This document shows positions 35,215-44,101 of a stretch of DNA of 64,000 nucleotides, piece after piece (position 1 is the stretch's first letter; each line of letters opens with the position of its first letter). The DNA is taken from NCBI GenBank assembly GCA_052244495.1, contig JBQPXH010000005.1. One strand, 5' to 3'. The notes beneath the pieces are model-generated. The model saw only the letters and a program-made list of their open reading frames with translations, had not been told where the DNA came from and did no database searches. Position numbers and translations under genes: made by a program. The stretch comes from Cereibacter_A sp052244495. GTDB lineage: Bacteria; Pseudomonadota; Alphaproteobacteria; Rhodobacterales; Rhodobacteraceae.

Positions 35215-35923
35215 CGTGACCGAGATCTGGAGCTATCTGTCGCGTGGCCCGCTCCTTTGGCTCGTGATGACGCTCACCGCCTTCGTGGTCGGCAGCTTTG
35301 CCTTCGAGCGCGCGGGCCGCAGGGCCTGGGTCAATCCGGTGCTCATCGCGGTCCTCCTCGTGGCGGCGACGCTGAAGCTGACCGGCACGAGTTACGCCAC
35401 CTACTTCGAAGGCGCCCAGTTCATCCATTTCATGTTGGGGCCGGTGACAGTCGCGCTGGCGACGCCGCTGTGGGACAACCGCCGCGCGGTGCGTGCGGCG
35501 CTGCTGCCCATGGCCGCCGCGCTGGCGGCGGGGCTGGCGGTGGCACTCGGCAGCGTGACACTGATCGGGCGGGGAATGGGCCTGCCGGTCGGAACGATTC
35601 TCTCGATGTTGCCGAAATCCGCCACCGCGCCGGTCGCCATTGGAATTTCCGAGGGCATCGGCGGCTCTCCGACCCTCACGGCCGTGCTGGTGCTGCTCAC
35701 GGGCATCGTAGGCGCCATCCTTGCGCCGCCGCTGCTCGCCTTGGCGCGGATCCGCGACCCACGGGCTCGCGGTTTTGCGGTGGGACTCGCCGCGCATGGG
35801 ATCGGCACGGCGCAGATGCTGCTGACCGACGCCCGGGCCGGCGCCTTCGCCGGCATCGGCCTCGGTCTTGGCGCGGTGGCAACGGCGCTGCTGGCGCCGC
35901 TCTTCGCGCACTGGGTCTTCTGA
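35207..35923 (+). CDS. lrgB: CidB/LrgB family membrane protein
   Basis: A 238-residue membrane protein with many hydrophobic segments. Family motifs are FIHFMLGPVTVALATPLW, MLPKSATAPVAIGISEGIGG and AAHGIGTAQML. It overlaps lrgA and is expected to act with it. The pair follows the ABC/racemase operon by 56 bases; whether they share a transcript is unclear. Confidence 0.9.
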   Translation: MSDVTEIWSYLSRGPLLWLVMTLTAFVVGSFAFERAGRRAWVNPVLIAVLLVAATLKLTGTSYATYFEGAQFIHFMLGPVTVALATPLWDNRRAVRAALLPMAAALAAGLAVALGSVTLIGRGMGLPVGTILSMLPKSATAPVAIGISEGIGGSPTLTAVLVLLTGIVGAILAPPLLALARIRDPRARGFAVGLAAHGIGTAQMLLTDARAGAFAGIGLGLGAVATALLAPLFAHWVF

Positions 35924-35990
35924 GGGTCCGGCGGGAGCCTTGCCGCCTCGAGCGTGTTGGGTCTCCGTGACGTGCCTGCGGGAGATGCCG

Positions 35991-36341
35991 ATGACCTCCG
36001 AGACCCTGATGCTGCAAACCCCCGGCTGGAGCCACCCCGATCTGCCGGTGGTGATCCACCGAGGGATGCTGCCGGTCAACGCTGACGAGGCCGAGGACCT
36101 TGCCGCGCGCAATGGATGGCGGCCCCAGTGGCGCAATGGGGTCTTTGGCTACGACCATTTCCACAGCATCGCCTTCGAGGCGCTCGGCGTGCTCGAAGGC
36201 CGCGCGCGGTTGAGGCTCGGGGGGCCGGAGGGGAAGGCGGTGGAGGTGGAGAAGGGCTACCTCCTCATCCTGCCGCCCGGAACCGGTCATCGCCTTCTCG
36301 AGGAAGCCGGCGGCTTCCTGATCTTCGGCGCCTATCCCTAG
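35991..36341 (+). CDS. Small cupin-fold protein
   Basis: A 116-residue soluble protein. The motifs FGYDHFHSIAFEALGVLEGRA and LLILPPGTGHRLL resemble cupin motif 1 and 2, with His residues in both (YDHFHS; GTGHR) that could hold a metal. This is the pattern of cysteine-dioxygenase-like or YML079-type single-domain cupins. The start at 35991 follows GGGAG; 35985 is an alternative. It is 67 bases after lrgB. Substrate unknown. Confidence 0.75.
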   Translation: MTSETLMLQTPGWSHPDLPVVIHRGMLPVNADEAEDLAARNGWRPQWRNGVFGYDHFHSIAFEALGVLEGRARLRLGGPEGKAVEVEKGYLLILPPGTGHRLLEEAGGFLIFGAYP

Positions 36342-36480
36342 GGGCAGGATGACTGGGACATCTGCCGTACCCCGGCCGATCCGGCTGCCGCCACGCGCAT
36401 CGCGGACGTGCCGACGCCGCCGCACGACGCGGCGGGACGGACATATCCTCCGACATCGCCGGAGGTGCCGTGAGCTTGCG

Positions 36481-38259
36481 TCAGAGGCCGTAGACCAGCG
36501 GAATGACCACGGCAGCGGCTACGCCCATCAGCAGGTTGAGCGGAACGCCCACGCGGAGGAAATCGCCGAAGGTGTAGCCGCCGGGACCGTAGACCAGCAG
36601 GTTGCACTGATAGCCGATGGGCGTCGCGAAGCCGAAGGATGCGCCCATCATCACCGTGACGAGCAGCGGGCGCGGATCGACGCCGAGCCGCTCGGCCAGT
36701 CCGATTGCAACCGGCGTGACCACCACAGCCACGGCGTTGTTCGACAGAAGCTCGGTCAGAAGGGACGTGAGGGCGAAGACACAGAAGACCAGCAGCCAGG
36801 GCGCCATGCCCGAGAGCCAGGGCTCCGCCCATCCCACGATCAGTTCGACTGCGCCGGAATGCTCTAGCCCCGCGCCTACCGCGATCATGCCGAAGAGCAT
36901 CGCCATCAGCCGGCCGTCGATCGAGGAGAAGGCCTCCTCCGAGTCGATGCAGCGGGCGACGAGCACCACCGCCACACCCAGAAACGCGAGAATCTCGATC
37001 GGCGCCACGTCGAAGGACGACAGCAGGATGATTGACGCCAGCACCGCCACGGCGATGGGTGCACGCTTGCGGCGGAAGGCGCGCTCCTGCGGATGCGAAA
37101 GATCCGCGAGGTCCATGTCCTGCGCCAGCCGCCGGATGTCGTCCGTGGAGCCCTCGAGCAGCAACGTATCGCCCACGGCCACGACCACGTCGTCCATCTG
37201 CCGCCCCAGGTTCCGGTTCCTGCGATGCACGGCAAGCGGATAGACGCCGTAGCGCCGGCGCAGGCGCAACTCGCCCAGCGACCGGCCGACCATGCGGCAG
37301 CCCGGCGTGATGAGGACCTCGACCGTCTGCGTCTGAACCGAGGCGAGCCGATCCACCAGATTGAGGTCGCGATGGTCCTGCAGGGTCAGGATCTCGCCCA
37401 TGGGCGAGCGCAGCACGATCCGGTCGCCGGCCGCCAGTTCCACCGCCGCCAGTGCGCGGCGCAGCGAGGCGTCGCCGCGCAGGACGTCGATCACCTGCAC
37501 GTCGCTGCGCCGGAAGATCTCGACCTGATCGAGCGAGCGGCCGATCAGCAGGGATCCTTCCGGGACAGCCACTTCGGTGAAGAACTTCATCCTCCGTCTG
37601 CCGGTCAGCATCCCGGCCATGGATGTCCGGGACGGCAGCAGCCTCGGCCCCAGAACCGCGAGGTAGAGCATCCCCACCACGGCAAGCGGCAGGCCCACCG
37701 GCGTGATGTCGAAGATCCCGAAGGGTTCGAGACCGTTCGCGCGGGCGACCCCGTCCACGACGAGGTTGGTCGAGGTTCCCAGAAGCGTGATCGTCCCACC
37801 CATGATCGAGAGATAGGATAGCGGGATAAGGAGCTTGGAGGGCGAAGTTCCCATCTCTGCGGCAAGCTGGATGAAGACCGGCAGGAAGACGACGACGATG
37901 GGCGTGTTGTTCACGACCGCGGACATTCCGACGATGCCGACGCCCAGAACCGCGACCGTCGTCACCGGCCGGAGGCCGACGTGCCGCGTGGCTAGTCGCG
38001 TCACCCAGTCGAGTGCCCCCGTCCTGACGAGCGAACCGACGATCACGAACATGGCGGCGATGGTCCAGGGCGCGGCGTTGGACAGGATGTCCAGAACCTC
38101 GTCCTGCGGCAGGAGCCCGAGCAGAACCATCACCGTCGCGCCGGAGATGGCCGTCACCTCGACGGGAACCGTCTCGAGCACGAAGAGCACCAGCATCGCG
38201 AGGATGACCACGATCGCAGCCCAGGGCGCGGTCGCGGGATCGAGATGGAGTGAGAGCAT
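36481..38259 (-). CDS. SLC13/DASS family anion transporter with two RCK_C domains
   Basis: A 592-residue transporter. The first helical half (about 1-190) has VVNNTPIVVVFLPVF and LLGTSTNLVVDG, family signatures of the Na+/anion fold. Two TrkA-C (RCK_C) domains occupy about 210-395 (EGSLLIGRSLDQVEIF; GCRMVGRSLGELRLRRR). The second half (about 400-592) has TELLSNNAVAVVVTPVA and FATPIGYQCNLLVYGPGGY. Substrates in this subgroup include sulfate, citrate and C4-dicarboxylates; the RCK_C domains may bind ligands and regulate. The start at 38259 begins the first helix; the frame stays open far upstream without family likeness. Confidence 0.9.
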   Translation of the reverse strand: MLSLHLDPATAPWAAIVVILAMLVLFVLETVPVEVTAISGATVMVLLGLLPQDEVLDILSNAAPWTIAAMFVIVGSLVRTGALDWVTRLATRHVGLRPVTTVAVLGVGIVGMSAVVNNTPIVVVFLPVFIQLAAEMGTSPSKLLIPLSYLSIMGGTITLLGTSTNLVVDGVARANGLEPFGIFDITPVGLPLAVVGMLYLAVLGPRLLPSRTSMAGMLTGRRRMKFFTEVAVPEGSLLIGRSLDQVEIFRRSDVQVIDVLRGDASLRRALAAVELAAGDRIVLRSPMGEILTLQDHRDLNLVDRLASVQTQTVEVLITPGCRMVGRSLGELRLRRRYGVYPLAVHRRNRNLGRQMDDVVVAVGDTLLLEGSTDDIRRLAQDMDLADLSHPQERAFRRKRAPIAVAVLASIILLSSFDVAPIEILAFLGVAVVLVARCIDSEEAFSSIDGRLMAMLFGMIAVGAGLEHSGAVELIVGWAEPWLSGMAPWLLVFCVFALTSLLTELLSNNAVAVVVTPVAIGLAERLGVDPRPLLVTVMMGASFGFATPIGYQCNLLVYGPGGYTFGDFLRVGVPLNLLMGVAAAVVIPLVYGL

Positions 38260-38498
38260 GAAGGCCTCGGGTTCGGGGTCAGGTGCAGGCCTGTGCCCGT
38301 CGCTCGCCGCCGGCGCTCGGCATCGGAAACGGGGTCGCCTGTGCGGAAGGACCGCATGAGCGGACAAATCCTCCGTCCCGCGGCGCAAGGCAACATGATT
38401 CTCCTGTAGTTCCACCTGATGACGACACATGCCTGCGCCGCGTGGAACCGCCGCTTCCCGCGCGGATCCGGACCGGCGAGGCGGTTTCGGATCTCCGG

Positions 38499-39176
38499 TC
38501 AGGCTGAGGACAGGACGGCCTGCCGTCGCCGTGGCCGCCAGAGCAGCCGGACCAGTTCGAAGATCGCGAGATGGGGCAGGTAGAAGGCGAAGACCTGGAT
38601 CCGGTCGAAGAGGCCGCTGAAGTCGTCGGCCGTGGCGATACCGCCGGTGAAGGCATGCCAGAGACCGTATTGCATGCGGAAGAACCACGAGCCGAGTGCA
38701 AGGATCACCAGTCGCCCTGCCCATGCCCGGTGCGCGGGATCCCGTCTGCGGGCCAGTTGCACCGTGCGGATCGCGGCCAGTATCAGGAGGAGGCCATAGA
38801 GCCCGAAGCCGAGGCTCATCAGCGGCCCGCCGATCGTGCCCTCGAGAGCGATGTAGACCAGACCTCCCGCTCCGGTCGCAAGCGCGAGCGCTGCCACCGA
38901 ATAACCGAGGACATGGTGAAGCCGCGGCCACCAGCGCCGGACCGGCGCCAGCAGTTGGAGCGGGGCGAGCAGGGTCAGCAGGCCCCCCAGCACCATGTGG
39001 CCGTAGATCGCGAAGGTCGCCGCCATGGCATCCCGGTGGAAGAGACGCGACTCCGACTGCTCGGTTGCAGCGGTCAGGCTCAGCCCGCGCGCGACCGAAT
39101 GCTCGACGAACCACCAGACTCCCAGCACCAGAAGCGCCACGGACAGGACACCCAGAACGGAAAGAAGAAGTCTCAC
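38499..39176 (-). CDS. DUF2306-like integral membrane protein
   Basis: A 225-residue protein with seven or so hydrophobic segments, beginning with a GTG at 39176 preceded by GGAGG. The RWWPRLHHVLGYSVAALALAT segment with paired His and the HRAWAGRLVILALGSWFFR segment resemble DUF2306 or related haem-like membrane proteins. Family function is unknown. It is alone between the SLC13 transporter and the convergently placed DUF465 gene. Confidence 0.7.
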   Translation of the reverse strand: MRLLLSVLGVLSVALLVLGVWWFVEHSVARGLSLTAATEQSESRLFHRDAMAATFAIYGHMVLGGLLTLLAPLQLLAPVRRWWPRLHHVLGYSVAALALATGAGGLVYIALEGTIGGPLMSLGFGLYGLLLILAAIRTVQLARRRDPAHRAWAGRLVILALGSWFFRMQYGLWHAFTGGIATADDFSGLFDRIQVFAFYLPHLAIFELVRLLWRPRRRQAVLSSA

Positions 39177-39378
39177 CGGCACCTCCGGCCCCGGCTGGCA
39201 GGGCGTTGTCGCAGGAGATAGGCGCGGCGCGGGCATCGGCCAGTGCATCCGCGGCACGGCTGTTTCCGGCATGGCCAAGTTGTCGCACCTTCGGCCGCGA
39301 AAGAAGGCGTTTCTCCCCTTGTGGAACGCCGGTGAGCACCCACGTCAGAAGAAAGGCCCGGTTCAAGGAGAAGTCACC

Positions 39379-39552
39379 ATGACAGTCGAAACCCATCTTT
39401 CCACGCTGCAGCGGCGCCATGACGATCTCGACGAGGCGATAACTGCGGCGGCGCGCGATCATGGCGTCGATGATCTTGAGATCCAGGCCATGAAGAAAGA
39501 GAAGCTGCACCTCAAGGACGAGATTGCCCGGCTTCAGGCGACGACCGACTGA
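39379..39552 (+). CDS. DUF465 (YdcH-like) small coiled-coil protein
   Basis: A 57-residue basic-acidic helical hairpin: HLSTLQRRHDDLDEAITAA followed by LEIQAMKKEKLHLKDEIARL. This is the standard size and pattern of DUF465 proteins. AAGGAGA precedes the ATG at 39379. A perfect hairpin follows, so it is a single-gene unit. Function unknown. Confidence 0.9.
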   Translation: MTVETHLSTLQRRHDDLDEAITAAARDHGVDDLEIQAMKKEKLHLKDEIARLQATTD

Positions 39553-39571
39553 CATCCCGTGCTTCGACGAC

Positions 39572-39606
39572 AGGGCCCCGGTCGGACATGCCGCACGGGG
39601 CCCTTT
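39572..39606 (+). terminator. Terminator after the DUF465 gene
   Basis: AGGGCCCCG and CGGGGCCCT form a perfect nine-base stem around a 15-base loop, followed by TT. It is placed 20 bases after the stop. Confidence 0.7.
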
Positions 39607-39768
39607 CCGTTTGCGCCCGCCGCGCGTGAACGCGCGAGGCTGTGTTGCCCTCGCGTCCGATAGTGTGATCATGCTGCCACATCGACGGCAGGCCGGGACC
39701 TTCGGCAATTGATCCGGTTTCCGGCCGCCCTTATCCCTCCCGGGCAGGCAAGAACCGGAAGCAGAACA

Positions 39769-40686
39769 ATGAATAATCAAGCACTCCTCATCTCGGCCGC
39801 CATTGCGATTCTGCCTCTTTCCGGCGCGGCGCAGACGGTCGAAGGTGCGGTAACGCTGGGCTACGGGATGACCGATCTGTCGGGCACCGATGCCGACATG
39901 AATACCCTGAGCCTCGACGGCCGCTTCGGCCTCGCTCTGGACAACGGGCTGCGCTTCGGCGTCGATCTCTCGGGCGCCACGACCGACATCGAGGACGTGT
40001 CCGAGGACGTGACGCAGAGCTTCGCCGGCCTCTACGGCGGCTACGGCTTCCAGAACGGGGCGACGCTCGGCCTCTATGGTGAGCAGGCGCGGATCGATCT
40101 CGAGGATTTGGGCGACGCGACCATTCGCTCCTACGGCCTGATGGCCGGCTATCAGTCCGAGGGGTCGCAGATCACGGGCTTCTACGGCGAAAGCGACACG
40201 GGCGACGAGCTGCCGGACGGCGTGGACGTGACCGACTTCGGCGCGACCTTCCGCTACAGCGGCCTCGGCGGCGCCACCGTCGGCGCGAGCGCCCAGCGGA
40301 CGACCATCTCGGTGGACGGGCTCGGGGACGTCGACTTCGACTTCATCGGACTCGCCGGCTCCTACGCGGTGCAGCCAGGCTGGACTCTGTTCGGAGGGAT
40401 CAGCGGGGCCTCGCTCGACCTGATCGATGCGGATCTCACCACCCTTGGGATCGGCGTCGCCTACGACCTGTCGGACGTCATGCACACAAATGCCTCGGTC
40501 TCGCTCGAGGTGGCGCGGTCCGAACTCGAGATCGCGGGCGCGGACGGAGACGCCACGAGCCTGCGCCTCGGGCTGAGCATTCCGCTCGGTGCCCGTGGCT
40601 TCTCGGTTCCGATGAACAGCGTGGCGGACTCGGTGCTGAACCCCCGCCACAGCGCGATCACCTCGGCCGACTTCTCGGCTTTCTGA
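39769..40686 (+). CDS. Outer-membrane beta-barrel protein
   Basis: A 305-residue secreted protein with a signal peptide (cleavage probably after SGAAQ, near residue 22). The rest alternates polar and aromatic/hydrophobic residues with many Gly and Asp, as in porin-like beta strands: GAVTLGYGMTDL, LYGGYGFQNGATLGLYGEQ, FTGFYGES-like turns. The C-terminus ends in SAF, with a final Phe as usual for BAM substrates. It resembles Rhodobacterales small porins/DUF-type barrels more than classic 16-strand porins. Function unknown. Confidence 0.7.
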   Translation: MNNQALLISAAIAILPLSGAAQTVEGAVTLGYGMTDLSGTDADMNTLSLDGRFGLALDNGLRFGVDLSGATTDIEDVSEDVTQSFAGLYGGYGFQNGATLGLYGEQARIDLEDLGDATIRSYGLMAGYQSEGSQITGFYGESDTGDELPDGVDVTDFGATFRYSGLGGATVGASAQRTTISVDGLGDVDFDFIGLAGSYAVQPGWTLFGGISGASLDLIDADLTTLGIGVAYDLSDVMHTNASVSLEVARSELEIAGADGDATSLRLGLSIPLGARGFSVPMNSVADSVLNPRHSAITSADFSAF

Positions 40687-40725
40687 TCGGGTTCCGCGAG
40701 GGCGCTGCCACGCCGCGGCGGACAG

Positions 40726-40755
40726 CAGGGCCCGCCTTGGTCAAGGCGGGTCCTG
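40726..40755 (+). terminator. Terminator-like hairpin after the beta-barrel gene
   Basis: CAGGGCCCGCCTT and AAGGCGGGTCCTG pair along 13 bases with one wobble around a GGTC loop. It begins 40 bases after the stop and has no T-run. A second smaller inverted repeat (CCACCGCC...GGCGGTGG, about 40796-40817) follows. Confidence 0.6.
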
Positions 40756-40841
40756 CGATGGCGGCCTTCGTTCAATGCAGACCCCCCGAAGCTGCCACCG
40801 CCGCCACTGGCGGTGGCGGTGCGGAAGCCTATCTCTTGCGA

Positions 40842-41504
40842 ATGCCACATTCCTCGAACCGACGCCTCGGCCGATCCTTCCCGACCTCGACCACCGGCGC
40901 GCCCGGCTACGTCTGGGCGCTGGTGGGCGTGATCGCCGTCATCGAACTGCTGCTGACGGCAGCGGATGCAGGCTGGCTCGGAGACGCCCGCCTGCGCACC
41001 ATGGCCATCCTGCTCGGCGCATTCTGGCCGCCGATCCTGGCCGCCGGAGCGGGGGAGCTCTACCCCTTCCAGCGCGAGGTCATGTTCGTCAGCCACGCCT
41101 TCCTCCATGCGAACCTGCTGCACATGGTGATGAACGGCGTGATCCTGCTGTCTCTCGGCAAGGCAATCGGAGAGCGCGTGGGCGGAGCGCGGACCCTACT
41201 GTTGTTCCTGCTCTCGGCCATCGCCGGCGGGGCGGCCTTCGGCCTGATCTCGATGACGAACGGACCAATGATCGGGGCGTCGGGTGCCGCCTTCGGCTTC
41301 TTCGGACTCTGGAACGCATGGGACTTCCAGCGCCGGCGCGAGCGCGGACTGTCCCCGCGCCCGGTTCTCGGAACGGTGCTCGGCCTCGTCCTCATCAACG
41401 TGGTGCTCTTCGTCTTTCTGCAGGGCGGGCTTGCCTGGGAAGCGCATCTGGGCGGCTACCTCATGGGATGGGCCGCAGCCTTCACCTTCTGCCGCCTGAG
41501 GTGA
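40842..41504 (+). CDS. Rhomboid-family intramembrane serine protease
   Basis: A 220-residue membrane protein with six helices. The catalytic Ser147 is in GASGAAFGFFG and His202 in AHLGGYLMG; the L1-type HANLLHMVMNG motif is also present. Thus both members of the Ser-His dyad are intact. The ATG at 40842 is preferred; longer frames upstream cross the hairpins. It cleaves membrane proteins within the bilayer; its substrates here are unknown. Confidence 0.9.
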   Translation: MPHSSNRRLGRSFPTSTTGAPGYVWALVGVIAVIELLLTAADAGWLGDARLRTMAILLGAFWPPILAAGAGELYPFQREVMFVSHAFLHANLLHMVMNGVILLSLGKAIGERVGGARTLLLFLLSAIAGGAAFGLISMTNGPMIGASGAAFGFFGLWNAWDFQRRRERGLSPRPVLGTVLGLVLINVVLFVFLQGGLAWEAHLGGYLMGWAAAFTFCRLR

Positions 41505-41617
41505 GACGAGCGTGTCCCGTAGCCCGTGCCACACGGTCCCCAATCTCTGCGACGGGGCAACCACTTGAGCGGGCTGCATCTTCATCCTAGACTCCGGCGA
41601 GTTTGATCGGAGTTTCC

Positions 41618-42091
41618 ATGTCCCAGCCGCCCGCTGTCCTCTTCGTCTGCCTTGGCAACATCTGCCGATCGCCCCTGGCCGAAGCCGCGTTCCGCGCGGC
41701 TGCCGACGAACGCGGGATCCGGGTCGAGGTGGACAGCGCGGGGGTCGGCGGATGGCACGCGGGCGAGGCGCCCGATCCTCGGGCGCAACATGTGGCGCAG
41801 GAGAACGGCATCGACATCGGCCATTATCGTGCGAGGCAGGTCGTGCGGCGCGACTTCGACCGGTTCGACCATATCGTGGCGCTCGATCTCGAAAATCTCG
41901 CGGCCTTGCGGCAGCTTCGTCCGCAAGGCGCGCGTGCGCGGCTGTCGCTTCTTATGGACCATGTGCCGGGACGCTCGGGCCAGGCGGTGGCCGATCCCTA
42001 TTACGGCGGTCCCGAGGGCTTTCTCAGAACATGGTCGGATGTGACCGCCGGGGCGGATGGTCTGCTCGCCCGGCTGCTGGATCCTGCCTGA
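41618..42091 (+). CDS. Low-molecular-weight protein tyrosine phosphatase
   Basis: A 157-residue phosphatase. The P-loop C11-x5-R17 lies in FVCLGNICRSPLAEAAF, and the general acid Asp is in ADPYYGG. Length and motifs are standard. GGAG precedes the ATG at 41618, and an earlier ATG at 41603 adds five residues only. In related genomes such a gene often neighbours a fructosamine-kinase-like gene, of which a fragment may follow here. Confidence 0.92.
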   Translation: MSQPPAVLFVCLGNICRSPLAEAAFRAAADERGIRVEVDSAGVGGWHAGEAPDPRAQHVAQENGIDIGHYRARQVVRRDFDRFDHIVALDLENLAALRQLRPQGARARLSLLMDHVPGRSGQAVADPYYGGPEGFLRTWSDVTAGADGLLARLLDPA

Positions 42092-42225
42092 CGAGCGCCG
42101 CCGACGCGCCGGAGCTTTTCGGGGTCGAGGTCCTGCACGTCGAGCCGCTGCGCGGCGGCGACCTGTCCAAGGTGCTGCGCCTCACGTTTGCCGATGGACG
42201 GCACGCCGAGGTGGATCCCTCACGC
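42088..42225 (+). pseudogene. Possible N-terminal remnant of a fructosamine kinase-like gene
   Basis: Right after the phosphatase stop the frame reads ELFGVEVLHVEPLRGGDLSK and then VLRLTFADGRHAEVD. The EPLRGGDLSKVLRL part resembles the opening of fructosamine/ketosamine-3-kinases (GG..N/D). The Lys-containing strand that should follow is missing, there is no start codon in frame, and the rest (to 42403) is not family-like. A DUF2442-like reading of the FADGR...VD segment is an alternative. Confidence 0.35.
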
Positions 42226-42403
42226 CTTTCACCACACCTCCTGCCGAAGTCCATGCGGACCACGGTCAGCCCGAGGCGGGAGCGGCGAGCCGGCGCGGCA
42301 TCTGCCAGCTCTGACCGGCTCCGGTGCAGCCGACGCTCTTCGGTAGTGGCTTGCCGGGGCCTCGTGGAGCGGCGCCCCGGCGCGGGCCGAAGATCGCAGC
42401 GCC
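42226..42403. other. Remainder of the convergent intergenic stretch
   Basis: No protein-like frame is supported between the kinase-like fragment and the convergent flippase gene. Together with 42092-42225 this makes a gap of about 310 bases. Confidence 0.45.
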
Positions 42404-43927
42404 TCAGGCGTCCGCCGTCACGCGACGGCGGAGGGGCAGCTTCTCCGACGCGACGCGCAGGCCCTCGCGCAGCGTCTCGCGCCCCGAGGGTGTGAGCGAG
42501 ATCATGAGCGCGGTCAGCGCATAGGCGAGAAGGCCGCCCTGCACCAGCGCGATGAACCCGGATCCCGGAAGGTGTGGCTTCACGAACCACAGGATCGCCA
42601 TGACCAGATGGACCGACACGACCAGCGGTCCGACCCCGCGCAGCATGTCGACGAGCCGGATCGGCCCGCTCCGGCAGGTCAGCCCCCAGATGGCGGGCAC
42701 CTTCAGGTATTCGGCAACCGCGACGGCCACCACCACACCGATCAGCCCGAACGGAAGGCCAGCCAGCACGGCCGCACCGGCGAAGAAGGCGTGGATCAGG
42801 CCCGAGTGGAAGAAGTCCTTCGAGCGGCCCTGGCTCAGGAACAGCCACCCTGCGATGTTGTTCAGTGGCTGCACCAGTCCCGCGATGCCGAGGGCCGTGA
42901 AGATCGCGACGCTCCCGTCCCAGTTCCCGCCGAAGGCGAGCGGGATCACGACGTCGGCAAAGGCTGCGGCACAGGCCATCATGGGCAGCAGCAGGAAAAG
43001 AAGCAGCCCTGCGACGCGGACGAAGGCGCTGCGATAGCGGTCCGGCTCATCCTGAAGTCGCGAGAGGGCGGGCACCATCACCCGCGCCAGCGGGTTGAAG
43101 ATGGAGTTTGCCGGCATCAGCACGAGCTTGAAGGCCCGGTCGTAATAGCCCAGCGACTCGCCCCCGAAGGCGCGCCCGATCACCACCTTGTCGACGTTCA
43201 TCGAGAAGAAGTTGGCGAAGTTGAACCCGGTAACGCCCGCGCCGAAGTTCAGGAGCGGCCGCCAGCCCTCGATCCGCCGGGGCAGGCCCGGCCGCCAGCG
43301 CGAGCCGAGCCACATGCCGACGGTGGGCACGATGGTTCCGACGAGCGCACCTCCAAAGAGCGCCCAGGGGCTCGGATGGATCCATCCCCAGAGCGCGGCC
43401 GCCGCGAGCGAGCAGACCGCGCCGGCCACCTGGATGACGCCCAGCCGCACATATTGCATGCGCCGGATGAGCAAGGCGCCGTGCTGGGCGCCGAGGCCGT
43501 TCAGCGCGATCGTGACCGACAGGGCAGCGATCAGCGGGCCGACGCGCGGCTCGTGGTAGAACATCGCGACGAGGGGCGAGGTCACGAGCAGCAGGACGGT
43601 CAGCGAAAAGCTGAGCGCCACGTTGATCCAGAACAGGAAATTGACTTCCTCGTCCTTCAGGCCCTTCTTCTGCACGGTGGCTGCGAGCAGCCCGAAATCC
43701 TGCAGCATCATAAGAAGGGCGATGACCGGAGTGCACATGGCCACGAGGCCGAAGTCCTCGGGCGACAACAGGCGCGACAGGATCACGACGGATCCGATCT
43801 GTGTGAGCATCAGCGCCGCCTGGGAGATGACGGTGACGACGGCCCCCCGGCTCGCGGTCGCTCGGAGAACGCCTTCAGGCGGGTCGAAGGCGCTGGAATC
43901 GGAAGTCACGTCGGAAATCTCCGTCAC
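42404..43927 (-). CDS. Wzx-type polysaccharide flippase (MOP superfamily)
   Basis: A protein of about 507 residues with 12-14 hydrophobic segments. The opening (ASRGAVVTVISQAALMLTQIGSVVILSRLLSPEDFGLVAMC) is the signature of lipopolysaccharide/exopolysaccharide flippases of the RfbX/WzxC type. It probably moves undecaprenyl-linked oligosaccharides. Start uncertain: GTG at 43927 or 43909 are possible and the ATG at 44020 adds a Pro/Arg-rich tail. No polysaccharide-synthesis genes adjoin, only the glycosyltransferase about 16 kb away. Confidence 0.85.
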   Translation of the reverse strand: MTEISDVTSDSSAFDPPEGVLRATASRGAVVTVISQAALMLTQIGSVVILSRLLSPEDFGLVAMCTPVIALLMMLQDFGLLAATVQKKGLKDEEVNFLFWINVALSFSLTVLLLVTSPLVAMFYHEPRVGPLIAALSVTIALNGLGAQHGALLIRRMQYVRLGVIQVAGAVCSLAAAALWGWIHPSPWALFGGALVGTIVPTVGMWLGSRWRPGLPRRIEGWRPLLNFGAGVTGFNFANFFSMNVDKVVIGRAFGGESLGYYDRAFKLVLMPANSIFNPLARVMVPALSRLQDEPDRYRSAFVRVAGLLLFLLLPMMACAAAFADVVIPLAFGGNWDGSVAIFTALGIAGLVQPLNNIAGWLFLSQGRSKDFFHSGLIHAFFAGAAVLAGLPFGLIGVVVAVAVAEYLKVPAIWGLTCRSGPIRLVDMLRGVGPLVVSVHLVMAILWFVKPHLPGSGFIALVQGGLLAYALTALMISLTPSGRETLREGLRVASEKLPLRRRVTADA

Positions 43928-44101
43928 GATGGGGGGGCGGCAGCGCGGCGGGATCAGCAGACCTCGCCCGCAGTCCCGCGGCAAGCCTTTTCGGACCAGG
44001 GCCGCGAACGCAAGCTTCACGCTCCGCGCCGCGGCCGATCATCCCTGCGAGATCGGCGCGGCGCACTCCTGCGGCCGCGCCTGATCAGGATGGGGTTCGC
44101 G

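Noticed and set aside
38260..40650. Open upstream extension of the SLC13 frame giving a protein of nearly 1400 residues
   Set aside because: The extra 800 residues run antisense to the DUF465 and beta-barrel genes and across the DUF2306 gene, lack family likeness and are Arg/Pro/Gly-rich noise. The conserved transporter starts at 38259.
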